Shown in pieces: positions 17,518 to 26,350 of a stretch of 64,000 bases of DNA (position 1 is its first letter; every line of letters begins with the position of its first letter). The translations under genes and the position numbers were made by a program. The notes beneath the pieces are model-generated. The model saw nothing but the letters and a program-made list of their open reading frames with translations, was not told the origin of the DNA and made no database searches. This stretch comes from Niabella sp. (lineage in GTDB: Bacteria; Bacteroidota; Bacteroidia; Chitinophagales; Chitinophagaceae), in contig JAGIAQ010000011.1 of assembly GCA_017744795.1 (NCBI GenBank), positions 1 to 64,000 on the forward strand. The letters are read 5' to 3'.

Positions 17518-19301
17518 CCGCTACTACACTTACAGATATAATGATACAACCCGGGGCCAATTTGTTAAAAGAAGCTTACCGGCAGTTTTCCATCACGGCT
17601 TACAATCGTATGGAGCCAAGAGCCCGTTCGGAGAACTTCGACAAGAGCCTGCGGGCCGAAGTACGCGACCCGCTTTGGTACCTGACCCGTCAGTGGCAAA
17701 TGGGTGAATTTGAAGCAGAAGACGCCGGATCCGCTATTGATGCGCGCGTGGTTACGCAAAAGATCCACATCGATCGCATTGCCCTGAAAGGCACGGATGG
17801 CAGGGCTTACAGCGAAGCCATCCCGATGGAAGCATTGGTAGAACGGGAAGCGATCCCTTTTACACTGGCGCTTAAAATACAGGTAGCACAATATTTTTTA
17901 AAACTGCATTCCCCGGCCCTGTCAGCAAAGTACGTATCCAAGTATTTAACCCTGTATCCTATAGAAGCCGGTAAGGAAGCCGATTATAAAGGACAGGTAG
18001 ACGGATTGAACCTATACACATCGGTTTATAAACGCGCATTCGATGGTCAAAAACTATACGCAGATATTGCAGCAGGGACCTTTAAAACAAATGCAGGAAT
18101 TATTGATCCGGGCGATGAAGCAGCCATCAACCTTATTATTCCTGTTTTTCAAAGCTGGTATGCCCGCCAATACACCCAGCCCGCACAGCCCGGCGATGTG
18201 GCGTGGATACCGGAGCACCTGTCTTACAATGTTTCCATAGCCGCGCCCGATGCGTTTCAGTCGCAGGTGGTATTAAGCAGTGATCATTACCACCAGGGGC
18301 AGCTGGACTGGTTCGATTTTGATGAAGTGCAGAATGGCCCGTCGTTAAGCATCGACTATCCCGCGCAGGCTTCCACACCAGAAACGGCTGACCCGCTTTC
18401 ATTCATCCCCAACGCCGCTGGTTTCAAGGGGATGCCCAATCCCCGGTTTTGGGAAATGGAAGAAGGCCAGGTAAATTTTGGCAAGCTGAATGCAAAAACC
18501 ACCGACCACCTGTTGCTCAGTTTTGCAGAGTTTGGATTGATATACGCCAACGACTGGTTCGTTATCCCTTATAAAATGCCGGTGAATACCCTTTGTGAGA
18601 TCACCGGTTTTGTGGTTACTGATGTATTTGGCGAAAGAACATTGATACAGGCAGCTGATGCAGGAGCCGACAGCGATTGGCAGCGCTGGAGTCTATTCAA
18701 CATCAGCAATAAAGACCAGATCGGCAATTATAACCGGCAGTTCTTTTTACCTTCCACCCTTACCCGCACCCTGCAAAGCGACCCCATTGAACAGGTCAAT
18801 TTTGTGCGTGATGAAATGGCCAATATGGTTTGGGGCATTGAAGACACAATACCCGACGCTACAGGCGTGGGCATTAACGGGCATGATGCAGCTGATAAAG
18901 CAGGTGTATTACCGGAGCCTATTGACAATTCAGTGGCCAACATCCGCTATCTTTTGGGCACTACCGTTCCTGAAAACTGGATCCCCTTTTTACCGGTTCA
19001 CGCCCCCGGCAGCAACCAGTCGATCCGTTTTCAACGGGCCGCTATGCCCAAGCTGGGGGTTCCGCCCAAAGACGTGGTAAAGGCCAAAGGAGTACTATTA
19101 CAGGAAGTGCAGCCACATTTTTTTATTAATGAAGAAGAGATCCCGGATTCCGGAACCCTTGTAACCCGGTATTATCAGCGGGCGCGCTGGTATAATGGTA
19201 AAACATTTCTGTGGATTGGTCGCCGTACGCAAACCGGTAAAGGAGAAGGCAACAGCAAACTGGCATTCGACCAAATCACCTCTTTAAAGGGAACGAGCTA
19301 A
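17514..19301 (+). CDS. Uncharacterised 595-aa protein (operon gene D)
   Basis: 4-bp ATGA overlap with gene C. Motif blocks EVRDPLWYLTRQWQMGEFEAEDAGSAIDARV, FWEMEEGQVNFGKL, LIYANDWFVIPYKMPVNTLCEI, RARWYNGKTFLWIGRRTQTGKGEGNSKLAFDQI. Confidence 0.8.
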   Translation: MTATTLTDIMIQPGANLLKEAYRQFSITAYNRMEPRARSENFDKSLRAEVRDPLWYLTRQWQMGEFEAEDAGSAIDARVVTQKIHIDRIALKGTDGRAYSEAIPMEALVEREAIPFTLALKIQVAQYFLKLHSPALSAKYVSKYLTLYPIEAGKEADYKGQVDGLNLYTSVYKRAFDGQKLYADIAAGTFKTNAGIIDPGDEAAINLIIPVFQSWYARQYTQPAQPGDVAWIPEHLSYNVSIAAPDAFQSQVVLSSDHYHQGQLDWFDFDEVQNGPSLSIDYPAQASTPETADPLSFIPNAAGFKGMPNPRFWEMEEGQVNFGKLNAKTTDHLLLSFAEFGLIYANDWFVIPYKMPVNTLCEITGFVVTDVFGERTLIQAADAGADSDWQRWSLFNISNKDQIGNYNRQFFLPSTLTRTLQSDPIEQVNFVRDEMANMVWGIEDTIPDATGVGINGHDAADKAGVLPEPIDNSVANIRYLLGTTVPENWIPFLPVHAPGSNQSIRFQRAAMPKLGVPPKDVVKAKGVLLQEVQPHFFINEEEIPDSGTLVTRYYQRARWYNGKTFLWIGRRTQTGKGEGNSKLAFDQITSLKGTS

Positions 19302-19372
19302 TAATGAACCGGAATCAATTTTATTAAAACTTATAAGCCAGGCCAATAGTTCTCTACTGTTAGCCGCACTCC

Positions 19373-19402
19373 CTGAACAAGAGACTAAAGTCCCTTGTTC
19401 AG
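19373..19402. terminator. Near-perfect hairpin between convergent transcription units (probable bidirectional terminator)
   Basis: CTGAACAAG-A-GACT-AA-AGTC-C-CTTGTTCAG: 9-bp stem, one opposed mismatch, 4-bp stem, AA loop. Lies between the + strand operon end (19301) and the - strand response regulator end (19409). No long T tract. Confidence 0.6.
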
Positions 19403-19408
19403 AATAAA

Positions 19409-19810
19409 CTAATTGTTAAAAACGGCAACGGGTTCTGATTTCAGGAGCACCGACAGGTCTTCGCGCCTGAGGGGTTTGATCAGATAACTGATCACACAAT
19501 CGTAGGCGGAGGCCCGGTCCTTATCTGTTTGTGCAATCGAGGACGTAGCCATTACCACATAGATATTTTTTTTATACGGATAATCTTTTAACGCATCCAA
19601 CACCCCCCAGCCATCCAGCACCGGCATATTGATATCGAGGAATATTAAAAAAGCTAATTCCATGGAACTACGCTGTACTAATATTTCCAGCGCATCCTGT
19701 CCATTATGGCAGGTATGCTGCAATTGATTAAACCCCGCCATTTTTAGCATCAGCCCTGCGATCTTCGTAAATACCGGATCGTCATCTACGATCATCACCT
19801 CAAGGTTCAT
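19409..19810 (-). CDS. Single-domain response regulator (REC)
   Basis: MNLEVMIVDDDPVFTKIAGLMLKMAG...FLIFLDINMPVLDGWGVLDAL...VMATSSIAQTD...YLIKPLRREDL; REC acidic pair, DxNMP and KP motifs. No output domain. Confidence 0.9.
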   Translation of the reverse strand: MNLEVMIVDDDPVFTKIAGLMLKMAGFNQLQHTCHNGQDALEILVQRSSMELAFLIFLDINMPVLDGWGVLDALKDYPYKKNIYVVMATSSIAQTDKDRASAYDCVISYLIKPLRREDLSVLLKSEPVAVFNN

Positions 19811-21375
19811 TGCGCTTCGTTTTTTTGGTTAAGCTCTATTTGTTCAGATTTATCAATGATAGTGCCCAGTATACCATCAAGTTCCAGGCACGATTCATTA
19901 ATGGCTGCAAGCAAGCCATTTTCTTCTGTTTCGCCTGCCGGAACATTTTTGAAAAAATCTGCAATCGCCATGATGCGGGCCAGCGGCGCCCGAACCAAAT
20001 GCGACTGTATCCAGGTTATTTCATGTAATTTCCGGTTTTGCAATTCAATTTTTTGTACATGCAGCACCTGCTGTTCATATAAACTTTTCAGGCGCATTTC
20101 CGCCAGTTTTGTTTCGGTAATGTCGAGGCTGGCTCCAATCATTTTTGAGGGAGCGTCAGGGTTGTTATTAAAAAGCCGCGCCCAGCACCGCAAATACCGG
20201 ATAGCGCCATCCGGACGTACAATACGATGCTCAAACAGCGTTTCATCTCCTGTCTGTTGTATCTGCCGCAGGGTATTTATAACATCCTGCCGGTCTGCTT
20301 CATGCAGCGCTGCTAAATAATTTTCAAGATCCGGCGTGTAAGATCGGGCATCCACACCGTAGATATTATACAACGTGTGCGACCAGTGCACCTCGTTGGT
20401 CTCCATATTCCATTGCCAATTGCCAAATTTGGCCAGGTCCTGTACCTGGTACATTATTTCGTTTGCGTTCTGCAACTGGTCCTTTTTTAAAGCGCTCTCC
20501 AAAATGAGCTGCAGTAATTTAACAGCACGTTCAATAATCACCAGCTTTTTATTGCCGGGCTGCTGCACTTCCTTATAATACATGCCCAGTACGGCTATCA
20601 CGTTATTATCTGAATCTATAACAGGATAGGACCAACAGGCCTTATAACCAGCGGCCAGCGGTAAATGCGCATAGCCTTCCCACTCCCTTGCCCGCGCAAT
20701 ATCATTTACAAACACCGGTTTTTTTAAATAAGCTGCCGTACCACAAGAACCAATGTTTTCACCGATCGGATGTTTGTTAATAACATCAAGGTAGCTATCC
20801 GGTAGCGAAGGGGCAGCACAACGCAGCAGGCATCCATCCTGAATGTAGTGAATGGAGCCATATATCTCCGGATAAAGGAATTCCATCCCCTTCAGGTACT
20901 CAGATAAAATTTCATTAACGGAGAGCTCTTGCTTTTCATATAACTCCAGTATCCTGTTTTCGAGCTTATCCATTTCTGCCAGGCTTCTGCTTTCGGTAAC
21001 ATCCTGCATAATACCGTAAATACAGGCCATAGCATCCTCGTTCACTTCAGCCTTGCTGCCGGTTATCAGGAGCCATTTTTTATTACCTTTTAAGGTAACG
21101 ATGGGACAGGTTTCACAGAAATCTTTTCCCTGTTCTATAACAGCTGTAATAGCCGCTGCAATAAGCGCTCTGTTTTTTTCGCCTTCAAAAAAATCCAGGC
21201 AGGTACTCAGATCCGGTTTAAAATCTTTACCTGTTTCAAAAATATCCATCAGAAATTCAGACCAGATCAATTCCCGGTCCGGAAAATTAATTTGCCAGGT
21301 ACCGATATTTGCAGCAAGTAAGGTTTTGTCTATAATGCTACCGTGGAACGTAGTTGAATAAGTTTTCTCACGCAT
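19807..21375 (-). CDS. PAS/GAF sensor protein with C-terminal HisKA-like segment but no recognisable HATPase domain
   Basis: PAS-like segments (NGQW-type: MEDNEVHWSHTLYNIYG region), GAF-like middle (IGENIGSCGTAAYLKKPVFVNDIARAREWEGY), then ITWIQSHLVRAPLARIMAIADFF followed by only about 50 aa. ATGA overlap with the REC gene. Confidence 0.8.
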   Translation of the reverse strand: MREKTYSTTFHGSIIDKTLLAANIGTWQINFPDRELIWSEFLMDIFETGKDFKPDLSTCLDFFEGEKNRALIAAAITAVIEQGKDFCETCPIVTLKGNKKWLLITGSKAEVNEDAMACIYGIMQDVTESRSLAEMDKLENRILELYEKQELSVNEILSEYLKGMEFLYPEIYGSIHYIQDGCLLRCAAPSLPDSYLDVINKHPIGENIGSCGTAAYLKKPVFVNDIARAREWEGYAHLPLAAGYKACWSYPVIDSDNNVIAVLGMYYKEVQQPGNKKLVIIERAVKLLQLILESALKKDQLQNANEIMYQVQDLAKFGNWQWNMETNEVHWSHTLYNIYGVDARSYTPDLENYLAALHEADRQDVINTLRQIQQTGDETLFEHRIVRPDGAIRYLRCWARLFNNNPDAPSKMIGASLDITETKLAEMRLKSLYEQQVLHVQKIELQNRKLHEITWIQSHLVRAPLARIMAIADFFKNVPAGETEENGLLAAINESCLELDGILGTIIDKSEQIELNQKNEAQ

Positions 21376-21790
21376 TTTTCAAGCTATTAATCATGAAAAA
21401 TCATTGTTTTGGGTCGGGGCATATCGCATCTGTTTTAGTTCAGGCGCCCATAACATTAACATCCTGATTGTTGCTAAAACAATGCACTACAAAAGTAACG
21501 CATTTGCATAAAAAACATGGAAAACACTGCATTTACTTACGGCGATTTTATTTTACGAAAATGCCCGTGTGGCACCCCTGCCGCCTTACCCCCATTTTTC
21601 CCGCAACCATTTGCGAACCGGTTCATCATACCATTTCAAACTGGCAAAAGTATGATAGCAGTACAAAGTATTTTTTGATTACGAAGCGGCGAATGGCAAA
21701 CCCAGCCCGTTCCGATCGGGTATTAAGGATTAAGATACCCATTAAGCCGTTTTCTTAATGATCTTAATGTTTTAAATAAAAGGAGTCTTG

Positions 21791-23683
21791 TTACTTCACG
21801 CGTTTCTTCAGGTCCTCCACTTTTACCGACATCTGACGGCCGATTTGCTGTTTGCCCCTGTAGGTTACGATCCGCAGCAATTGTGCATCTTTAGGGATCT
21901 CCAAAGGCGCAGTATATTTGGGATAGAACCGGTCCGGCGCCGAATTATCAAAACTGGTATAAATATCCAGCCCTTCGATCTCGGGCGTAAGCGTTACCGT
22001 ATAAGCCGTTCCATTTTTCTGTACAGAGATCGCCGGGTCATAGATAGCCGGTGAATATTTTATTTCCGCTTCATCAAACCTTTTAAAGAACTGTTCCGTC
22101 TTTGCAGCAAAACTTTTCCAGTTCTTTTTATCAGCAGGCGACCATACGGACTCGGCTATTGCCAGGCCCCGGGGCCAGGTCATATACTCCGCCTGCCGCA
22201 TGGTGTACACATTTTCTGTCCAGAGATTGGCTTGTCCCCCTAAAACATATGCCGCATTGGCGCCCTGTGGGATGGGATTAAACTCATAGGTTTTGGAAAG
22301 GCGCAAGGAAGCATAAATGGGCACCTCGGTGCTTACATCGCCCTGCATATAATCGATATAAGTGTATTGCGTCGGGCTCATGACCACGTAGTGCTTAGAC
22401 TGCGAAGCCTCTATCCCGTATTTTTCGCCCCTCCAGCTCATAAGGGCCGCCGTGGGCGAAATCCCCCCTTCCAGTATTTCATCCCAGCCCATCAGTTTTT
22501 TGCCTTTTGCATTAACGATCTTTTCCAGTCGTTTTTCAAAATAAGCCTGCACCTGCGGAATGGTTGTTAACTTTTCTTTCTTCATCAGCTCCTGTACCTG
22601 TGGGCTTTTCTCCCAGAAATTATGCGGTGCCTCATCACCGCCTACATGGATATAAGGAAATGGAAATAGCTGCGCTACTTCGGTTATTACCTTATCCATA
22701 AACCCATATACCTTTTCATTAGCGGGGCAAAGCGTATTGTCGATCATTGCTATGGGCGGCGCACCGTGCGACCAATCCATAATGGGCTGCCCGAAGCGTA
22801 CCTGGTATTTATCAGCCCCTTCGGTGCAGGATAATTCAGGATAGGATGCGATGGCTGCCAGACTATGCCCCGGCACATCAATTTCGGGGACAATATTGAT
22901 AAAACGTTCTTTCGCATACTGCACCAGTTCTTTAATTTCTTCCTGGGTATAAAAGCCGCCATAGGATCTTTTTTCGTCGGGTTCCGCGGGCGAGAAGGTA
23001 TTGAACAGACCGGTGCGGTTGATGCGCCAGGCGCCTACTTCGGTCAGCTTGGGCAGACTTTTGATCTGGATCCGCCAGCCTTCGTCATCCGTCAGATGAA
23101 AATGAAACATATTATATTTAAACCGCGACATATTATCGATATACTTCTTCACCTCTGCCACGGTAAAGAAATGACGCGATACATCCAGCATCAGGCCCCG
23201 CCAGCCCACGCGCGGGTAATCCGTAATTTCCACTACCGGTGTTTTCCAGGCGACGCCAGTCACTTTTTCAGTGCTCTCAATTTGAGGTGGAAGCAATTGT
23301 AAAAAAGTTTGCACTCCGTAAAACAGCCCTGCGGGTTTATTGGCTTTGATGACCACATTTCCGGAGGTTACCGAAAGCGTGTAGCCTTCATCACCGATCT
23401 TTGCATCGCGGCTTTTATTCAGGATCAAATTAATAGTGGCAGTCGTGTTTCCCTCCAGTTTTTGAACTGTAGATCCGGCAAGAGCGATCTTGGTTTCCAG
23501 CAAGCCGATCGTATATCCGAGATCCGCCTTTGCGGGAACGCCGATCGAGACCTTGTCCGGCAGCGTAAATACACCCGTACCGGCAGCCAGTGAAACGGGT
23601 TCGGGTATGATCGCTATTTTTTCCTGTGCCTCTGCCATAGCTACCATAAGGGTTACAAGCAATGCAATCGAAAATTTTTTCAT
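21791..23683 (-). CDS. Beta-N-acetylhexosaminidase, GH20
   Basis: DYPRVGWRGLMLDVSRHF, FHFHLTDDEGWRIQIK, YIHVGGDEAPHNFW catalytic DE. Start set at MKKFSIALLVTLMVAMAEAQ (signal peptide). Confidence 0.93.
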   Translation of the reverse strand: MKKFSIALLVTLMVAMAEAQEKIAIIPEPVSLAAGTGVFTLPDKVSIGVPAKADLGYTIGLLETKIALAGSTVQKLEGNTTATINLILNKSRDAKIGDEGYTLSVTSGNVVIKANKPAGLFYGVQTFLQLLPPQIESTEKVTGVAWKTPVVEITDYPRVGWRGLMLDVSRHFFTVAEVKKYIDNMSRFKYNMFHFHLTDDEGWRIQIKSLPKLTEVGAWRINRTGLFNTFSPAEPDEKRSYGGFYTQEEIKELVQYAKERFINIVPEIDVPGHSLAAIASYPELSCTEGADKYQVRFGQPIMDWSHGAPPIAMIDNTLCPANEKVYGFMDKVITEVAQLFPFPYIHVGGDEAPHNFWEKSPQVQELMKKEKLTTIPQVQAYFEKRLEKIVNAKGKKLMGWDEILEGGISPTAALMSWRGEKYGIEASQSKHYVVMSPTQYTYIDYMQGDVSTEVPIYASLRLSKTYEFNPIPQGANAAYVLGGQANLWTENVYTMRQAEYMTWPRGLAIAESVWSPADKKNWKSFAAKTEQFFKRFDEAEIKYSPAIYDPAISVQKNGTAYTVTLTPEIEGLDIYTSFDNSAPDRFYPKYTAPLEIPKDAQLLRIVTYRGKQQIGRQMSVKVEDLKKRVK

Positions 23684-23712
23684 ATTTAACGAGGTTTTCT
23701 TTAATAACAAAT

Positions 23713-24753
23713 TCATTGATGCAATAATGCGTTAAACCCTGCAGAGGCTGTATCCGCTACTGCGCCGTTCGCTTTGGTATAAATAAAATAACATTCCAGT
23801 TCGGGGTGCTTTTTCAAAAAGGAAAAGGCCTCCGTGAGGTGCATGCCCATAAAAACGTTATCATACCCATCGGCAGTGATCCCATCTTTTGCCAATACCG
23901 TAACACTGACCATTTCATTCTGGATGGAGTAGCCGGTCCGCGGATCCATCAGATGCGAGATCTTCTTATTGCCGTTCTTATAAAAATTACGGTACTTTCC
24001 GGAGGTTGTCACCGCTCCTTCTTTTACATAAATAGATTTAATTAAAACAGGATTCGCATCATCATCTTCTTCAGAAGGGCTTTCCACCCCTATTTTCATT
24101 ACCGCGCCGGAAGGTTGCTTCCGGCCCTTTACTCTTATCTCCCCACCCACTTCAACCAAATAGTTTTGCACGCCTTTCGCTTCCAGGTAATTTGCTATCA
24201 CATCAACCGTGTAGCCCTGCGCTATTCCGTTTACGTCAATGGTTATACGGGGATCCTTTTTCAAAAGACTATCGCCTTTAAAATAGATCTTGCGGTAGCC
24301 GACGCAGGACAATGCGGCTTTTACCTGCTGCTCCGTCGGTTCCGTTTTTGATTTTCCATCGGGGCCAAAGCCCCAGAGCCGTACCAGGGGCATTACGGTA
24401 ATATCAAAGATCCCACCAGAGGCCTCAGACACTTCACCGGCTTTTTTTACTACCGCTTTCATGTGTTTGTCTGCAATAACACCCCTGCGTTCTTTATTGA
24501 ATTTTGTAATGAGCGAGTAGGCTTTATAAACAGACAACGAACTATCCAGCGAATGAAAAATACTGTCCGCCTGAAACTTTGTAAGCGCACTATCTTCGGC
24601 GTAATAGGTAATGTGATAGGTTGTTCCCTGGGCAAACCCGTTGATGTGAAAAGGATTCAGGGTTGACACCGTTCTGAAAAAAGAGAACGAAACCGCAAGC
24701 GCCAAAAGCAAAGCAACCGATCCATGTTTGAAAAAATGAGACATAGCGATCAA
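23713..24753 (-). CDS. FAD:protein FMN transferase (ApbE family)
   Basis: QGTTYHITYYAEDS, FDITVMPLVRLWGFGP, IDVNGIAQGYTVDVIANYLEAKGVQNYLVEVGGEIRVKG, HLMDPRTGYSI. Confidence 0.92.
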   Translation of the reverse strand: MIAMSHFFKHGSVALLLALAVSFSFFRTVSTLNPFHINGFAQGTTYHITYYAEDSALTKFQADSIFHSLDSSLSVYKAYSLITKFNKERRGVIADKHMKAVVKKAGEVSEASGGIFDITVMPLVRLWGFGPDGKSKTEPTEQQVKAALSCVGYRKIYFKGDSLLKKDPRITIDVNGIAQGYTVDVIANYLEAKGVQNYLVEVGGEIRVKGRKQPSGAVMKIGVESPSEEDDDANPVLIKSIYVKEGAVTTSGKYRNFYKNGNKKISHLMDPRTGYSIQNEMVSVTVLAKDGITADGYDNVFMGMHLTEAFSFLKKHPELECYFIYTKANGAVADTASAGFNALLHQ

Positions 24754-24849
24754 ATATAAGTAATAATAAGACGCCGGCTATACCACTGTTGTGTTATTTG
24801 TAAAGGGGCGTGTTGCAGATTTATCCAAAGGCGGAAGCGAATCTATGCA

Positions 24850-24917
24850 GGGAAGTCGGAAATACGGGAAGACATTGTTTTTAACTTACCGTTTCACCGG
24901 CTTCCCGGCCGAATATT
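24850..24917. repeat. Dispersed intergenic repeat, copy 1 (inverted partner at 59942-60008)
   Basis: GGGAAGTCGGAAATACGGGAAGACATTG...ACTTACCGTTTCACCGGCTTCCCGGCCGAATATT; the reverse complement of 59942-60008 aligns with one 1-nt indel and scattered substitutions. Confidence 0.75.
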
Positions 24918-24966
24918 ACTTTTGAAACAACCTCCTCACGACTAACATAACACTACAATCGCGTTC

Positions 24967-25003
24967 AAAAAAAACACCCTGTCCTATTAGGTCGGACAGG
25001 GTG
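24967..25003 (-). terminator. Rho-independent-type terminator of galM
   Basis: On the minus strand: CACCCTGTCC-gacctaata-GGACAGGGTG followed by eight T (10-bp perfect stem), 25 nt after the galM stop. Confidence 0.85.
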
Positions 25004-25027
25004 ACTATGGCGACTATAGTCTGAAAC

Positions 25028-26221
25028 CTATTTTGCTGAGAATTTATAATAACTAACTGTGTGATAGGTTTGTCCGGGTTTTAACTCCGTGCTGGGGAAG
25101 GCCGGCTGATTGGGCGAATCAGGAAAATGCTGTGTTTCCGCGCAAAAAGCGCCGCGGTGAATATCCTTTGCTCCGGATTTCAACGTATTTTTTCCTTCGT
25201 TAAAATTACCGCTGTAAAACTGCAGTCCCGGCTCCTGTGTATAAATATCCATTACAATTCCGGATTGATCTCCGGTAAAGGTTGCGGCATGTGTAAGGCC
25301 ATAGTCGCCTTTTGTGCCGTTTAATACAAAATTATGATCATACCCTTTACCAAATTTCAATTGCTCATTATCGGCGCCGATGCGCGCACCAATAGCGGTA
25401 GCTTTTGTAAAATCAAAAGGTGTGCCGGCAACGGGCGCCAGCTTACCCGTGGGAATCAGCGTAGAATCTACCGGGGTATATTTATCTGCATAGATCTGTG
25501 CCGTATGTCCCAAAATTTCGCCGCTGCCTTCTCCGTTCAAATTAAAATAGGCATGATTGGTAAGATTTACCACTGTTGGCTTATCAGTAGTTGCGGAATA
25601 ATCGATTTTTAACGCATTATCTCCGGTAACGCTATAGGTCACTTTTACTTTAAGTGCGCCGGGGAAGCCTTCTTCCATATCGGCGCTTGTGTAGCTTAAT
25701 TCAAGGGAACTGTCATTCGGCTGCACCGCATCCCAAACCACATACTGGTAACCTTTTTTACCACCATGCAACGTATTAGGACCATTGTTGGCCGCAAGCG
25801 GATATTCTTTGCCCTCCAGTTTAAATTTCGCCTTTGCAATACGATTACCATAGCGGCCAATAGTAGCGCCCAGATAGGCCTCGGTGGCATCCTGATAGCC
25901 TTTAGCGCTGTTAATGCCGATCACCACATCCGTTGCTTTACCGCTTTTATCCGGCACCCACAATCCCACAATACGTCCGCCGTAATTAGTAATCGCCACA
26001 GTCATTCCCTTATGGTTCGTTAGTTTATAGAGGGCTGTTTTTTTACCGTCGATGGTTCCGTTAAACCCTGCACTGTCCAGGTTTTCAGGACTGTCTGTTT
26101 TTTTCACCGTAGTTGAATCACCCGATGCAGAAGAATCCTTTTTTTCTGCAGGGTTGCTATTACAGGCAAGAAGACTGATGGCCAGTGACACCGCCGATAA
26201 CAATTTAAATGATTGGTTCAT
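25028..26221 (-). CDS. galM: Aldose 1-epimerase, lipoprotein
   Basis: LLACNSNPAEKKDS lipobox; VAITNYGGRIVGLWVPDKSG; NGPNTLHGGKKGYQYVVWDA; NLTNHAYFNLNGEGSGEILGH; QEPGLQFYSGN. Confidence 0.94.
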   Translation of the reverse strand: MNQSFKLLSAVSLAISLLACNSNPAEKKDSSASGDSTTVKKTDSPENLDSAGFNGTIDGKKTALYKLTNHKGMTVAITNYGGRIVGLWVPDKSGKATDVVIGINSAKGYQDATEAYLGATIGRYGNRIAKAKFKLEGKEYPLAANNGPNTLHGGKKGYQYVVWDAVQPNDSSLELSYTSADMEEGFPGALKVKVTYSVTGDNALKIDYSATTDKPTVVNLTNHAYFNLNGEGSGEILGHTAQIYADKYTPVDSTLIPTGKLAPVAGTPFDFTKATAIGARIGADNEQLKFGKGYDHNFVLNGTKGDYGLTHAATFTGDQSGIVMDIYTQEPGLQFYSGNFNEGKNTLKSGAKDIHRGAFCAETQHFPDSPNQPAFPSTELKPGQTYHTVSYYKFSAK

Positions 26222-26350
26222 ATTTTTTGATGCTTTATTTTAATAAACGTCAACTATACAATAAATCATGTCAAGGTAACTGATTTTCTTAAGCTGCCCA
26301 AACGAAATCTTTATACCCTGGCCTGCATACAAATCATCCGATCGATCGAT

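Noticed and set aside
5451-19301. Phage tail / extracellular contractile injection system
   Set aside because: No sheath, tube, baseplate spike, tape measure or AAA+ ATPase genes recognisable nearby; the large proteins alone do not support the call.
5451-19301. NRPS/PKS or Rhs/polymorphic toxin cluster
   Set aside because: No A/C/KS/ACP core motifs and no YD repeats or C-terminal toxin module pattern.
21468-21758. 96-aa + strand ORF in the PAS-protein/GH20 gap
   Set aside because: No recognisable signal or motif, atypical composition. The gap probably holds the promoter of the minus-strand sensor gene.
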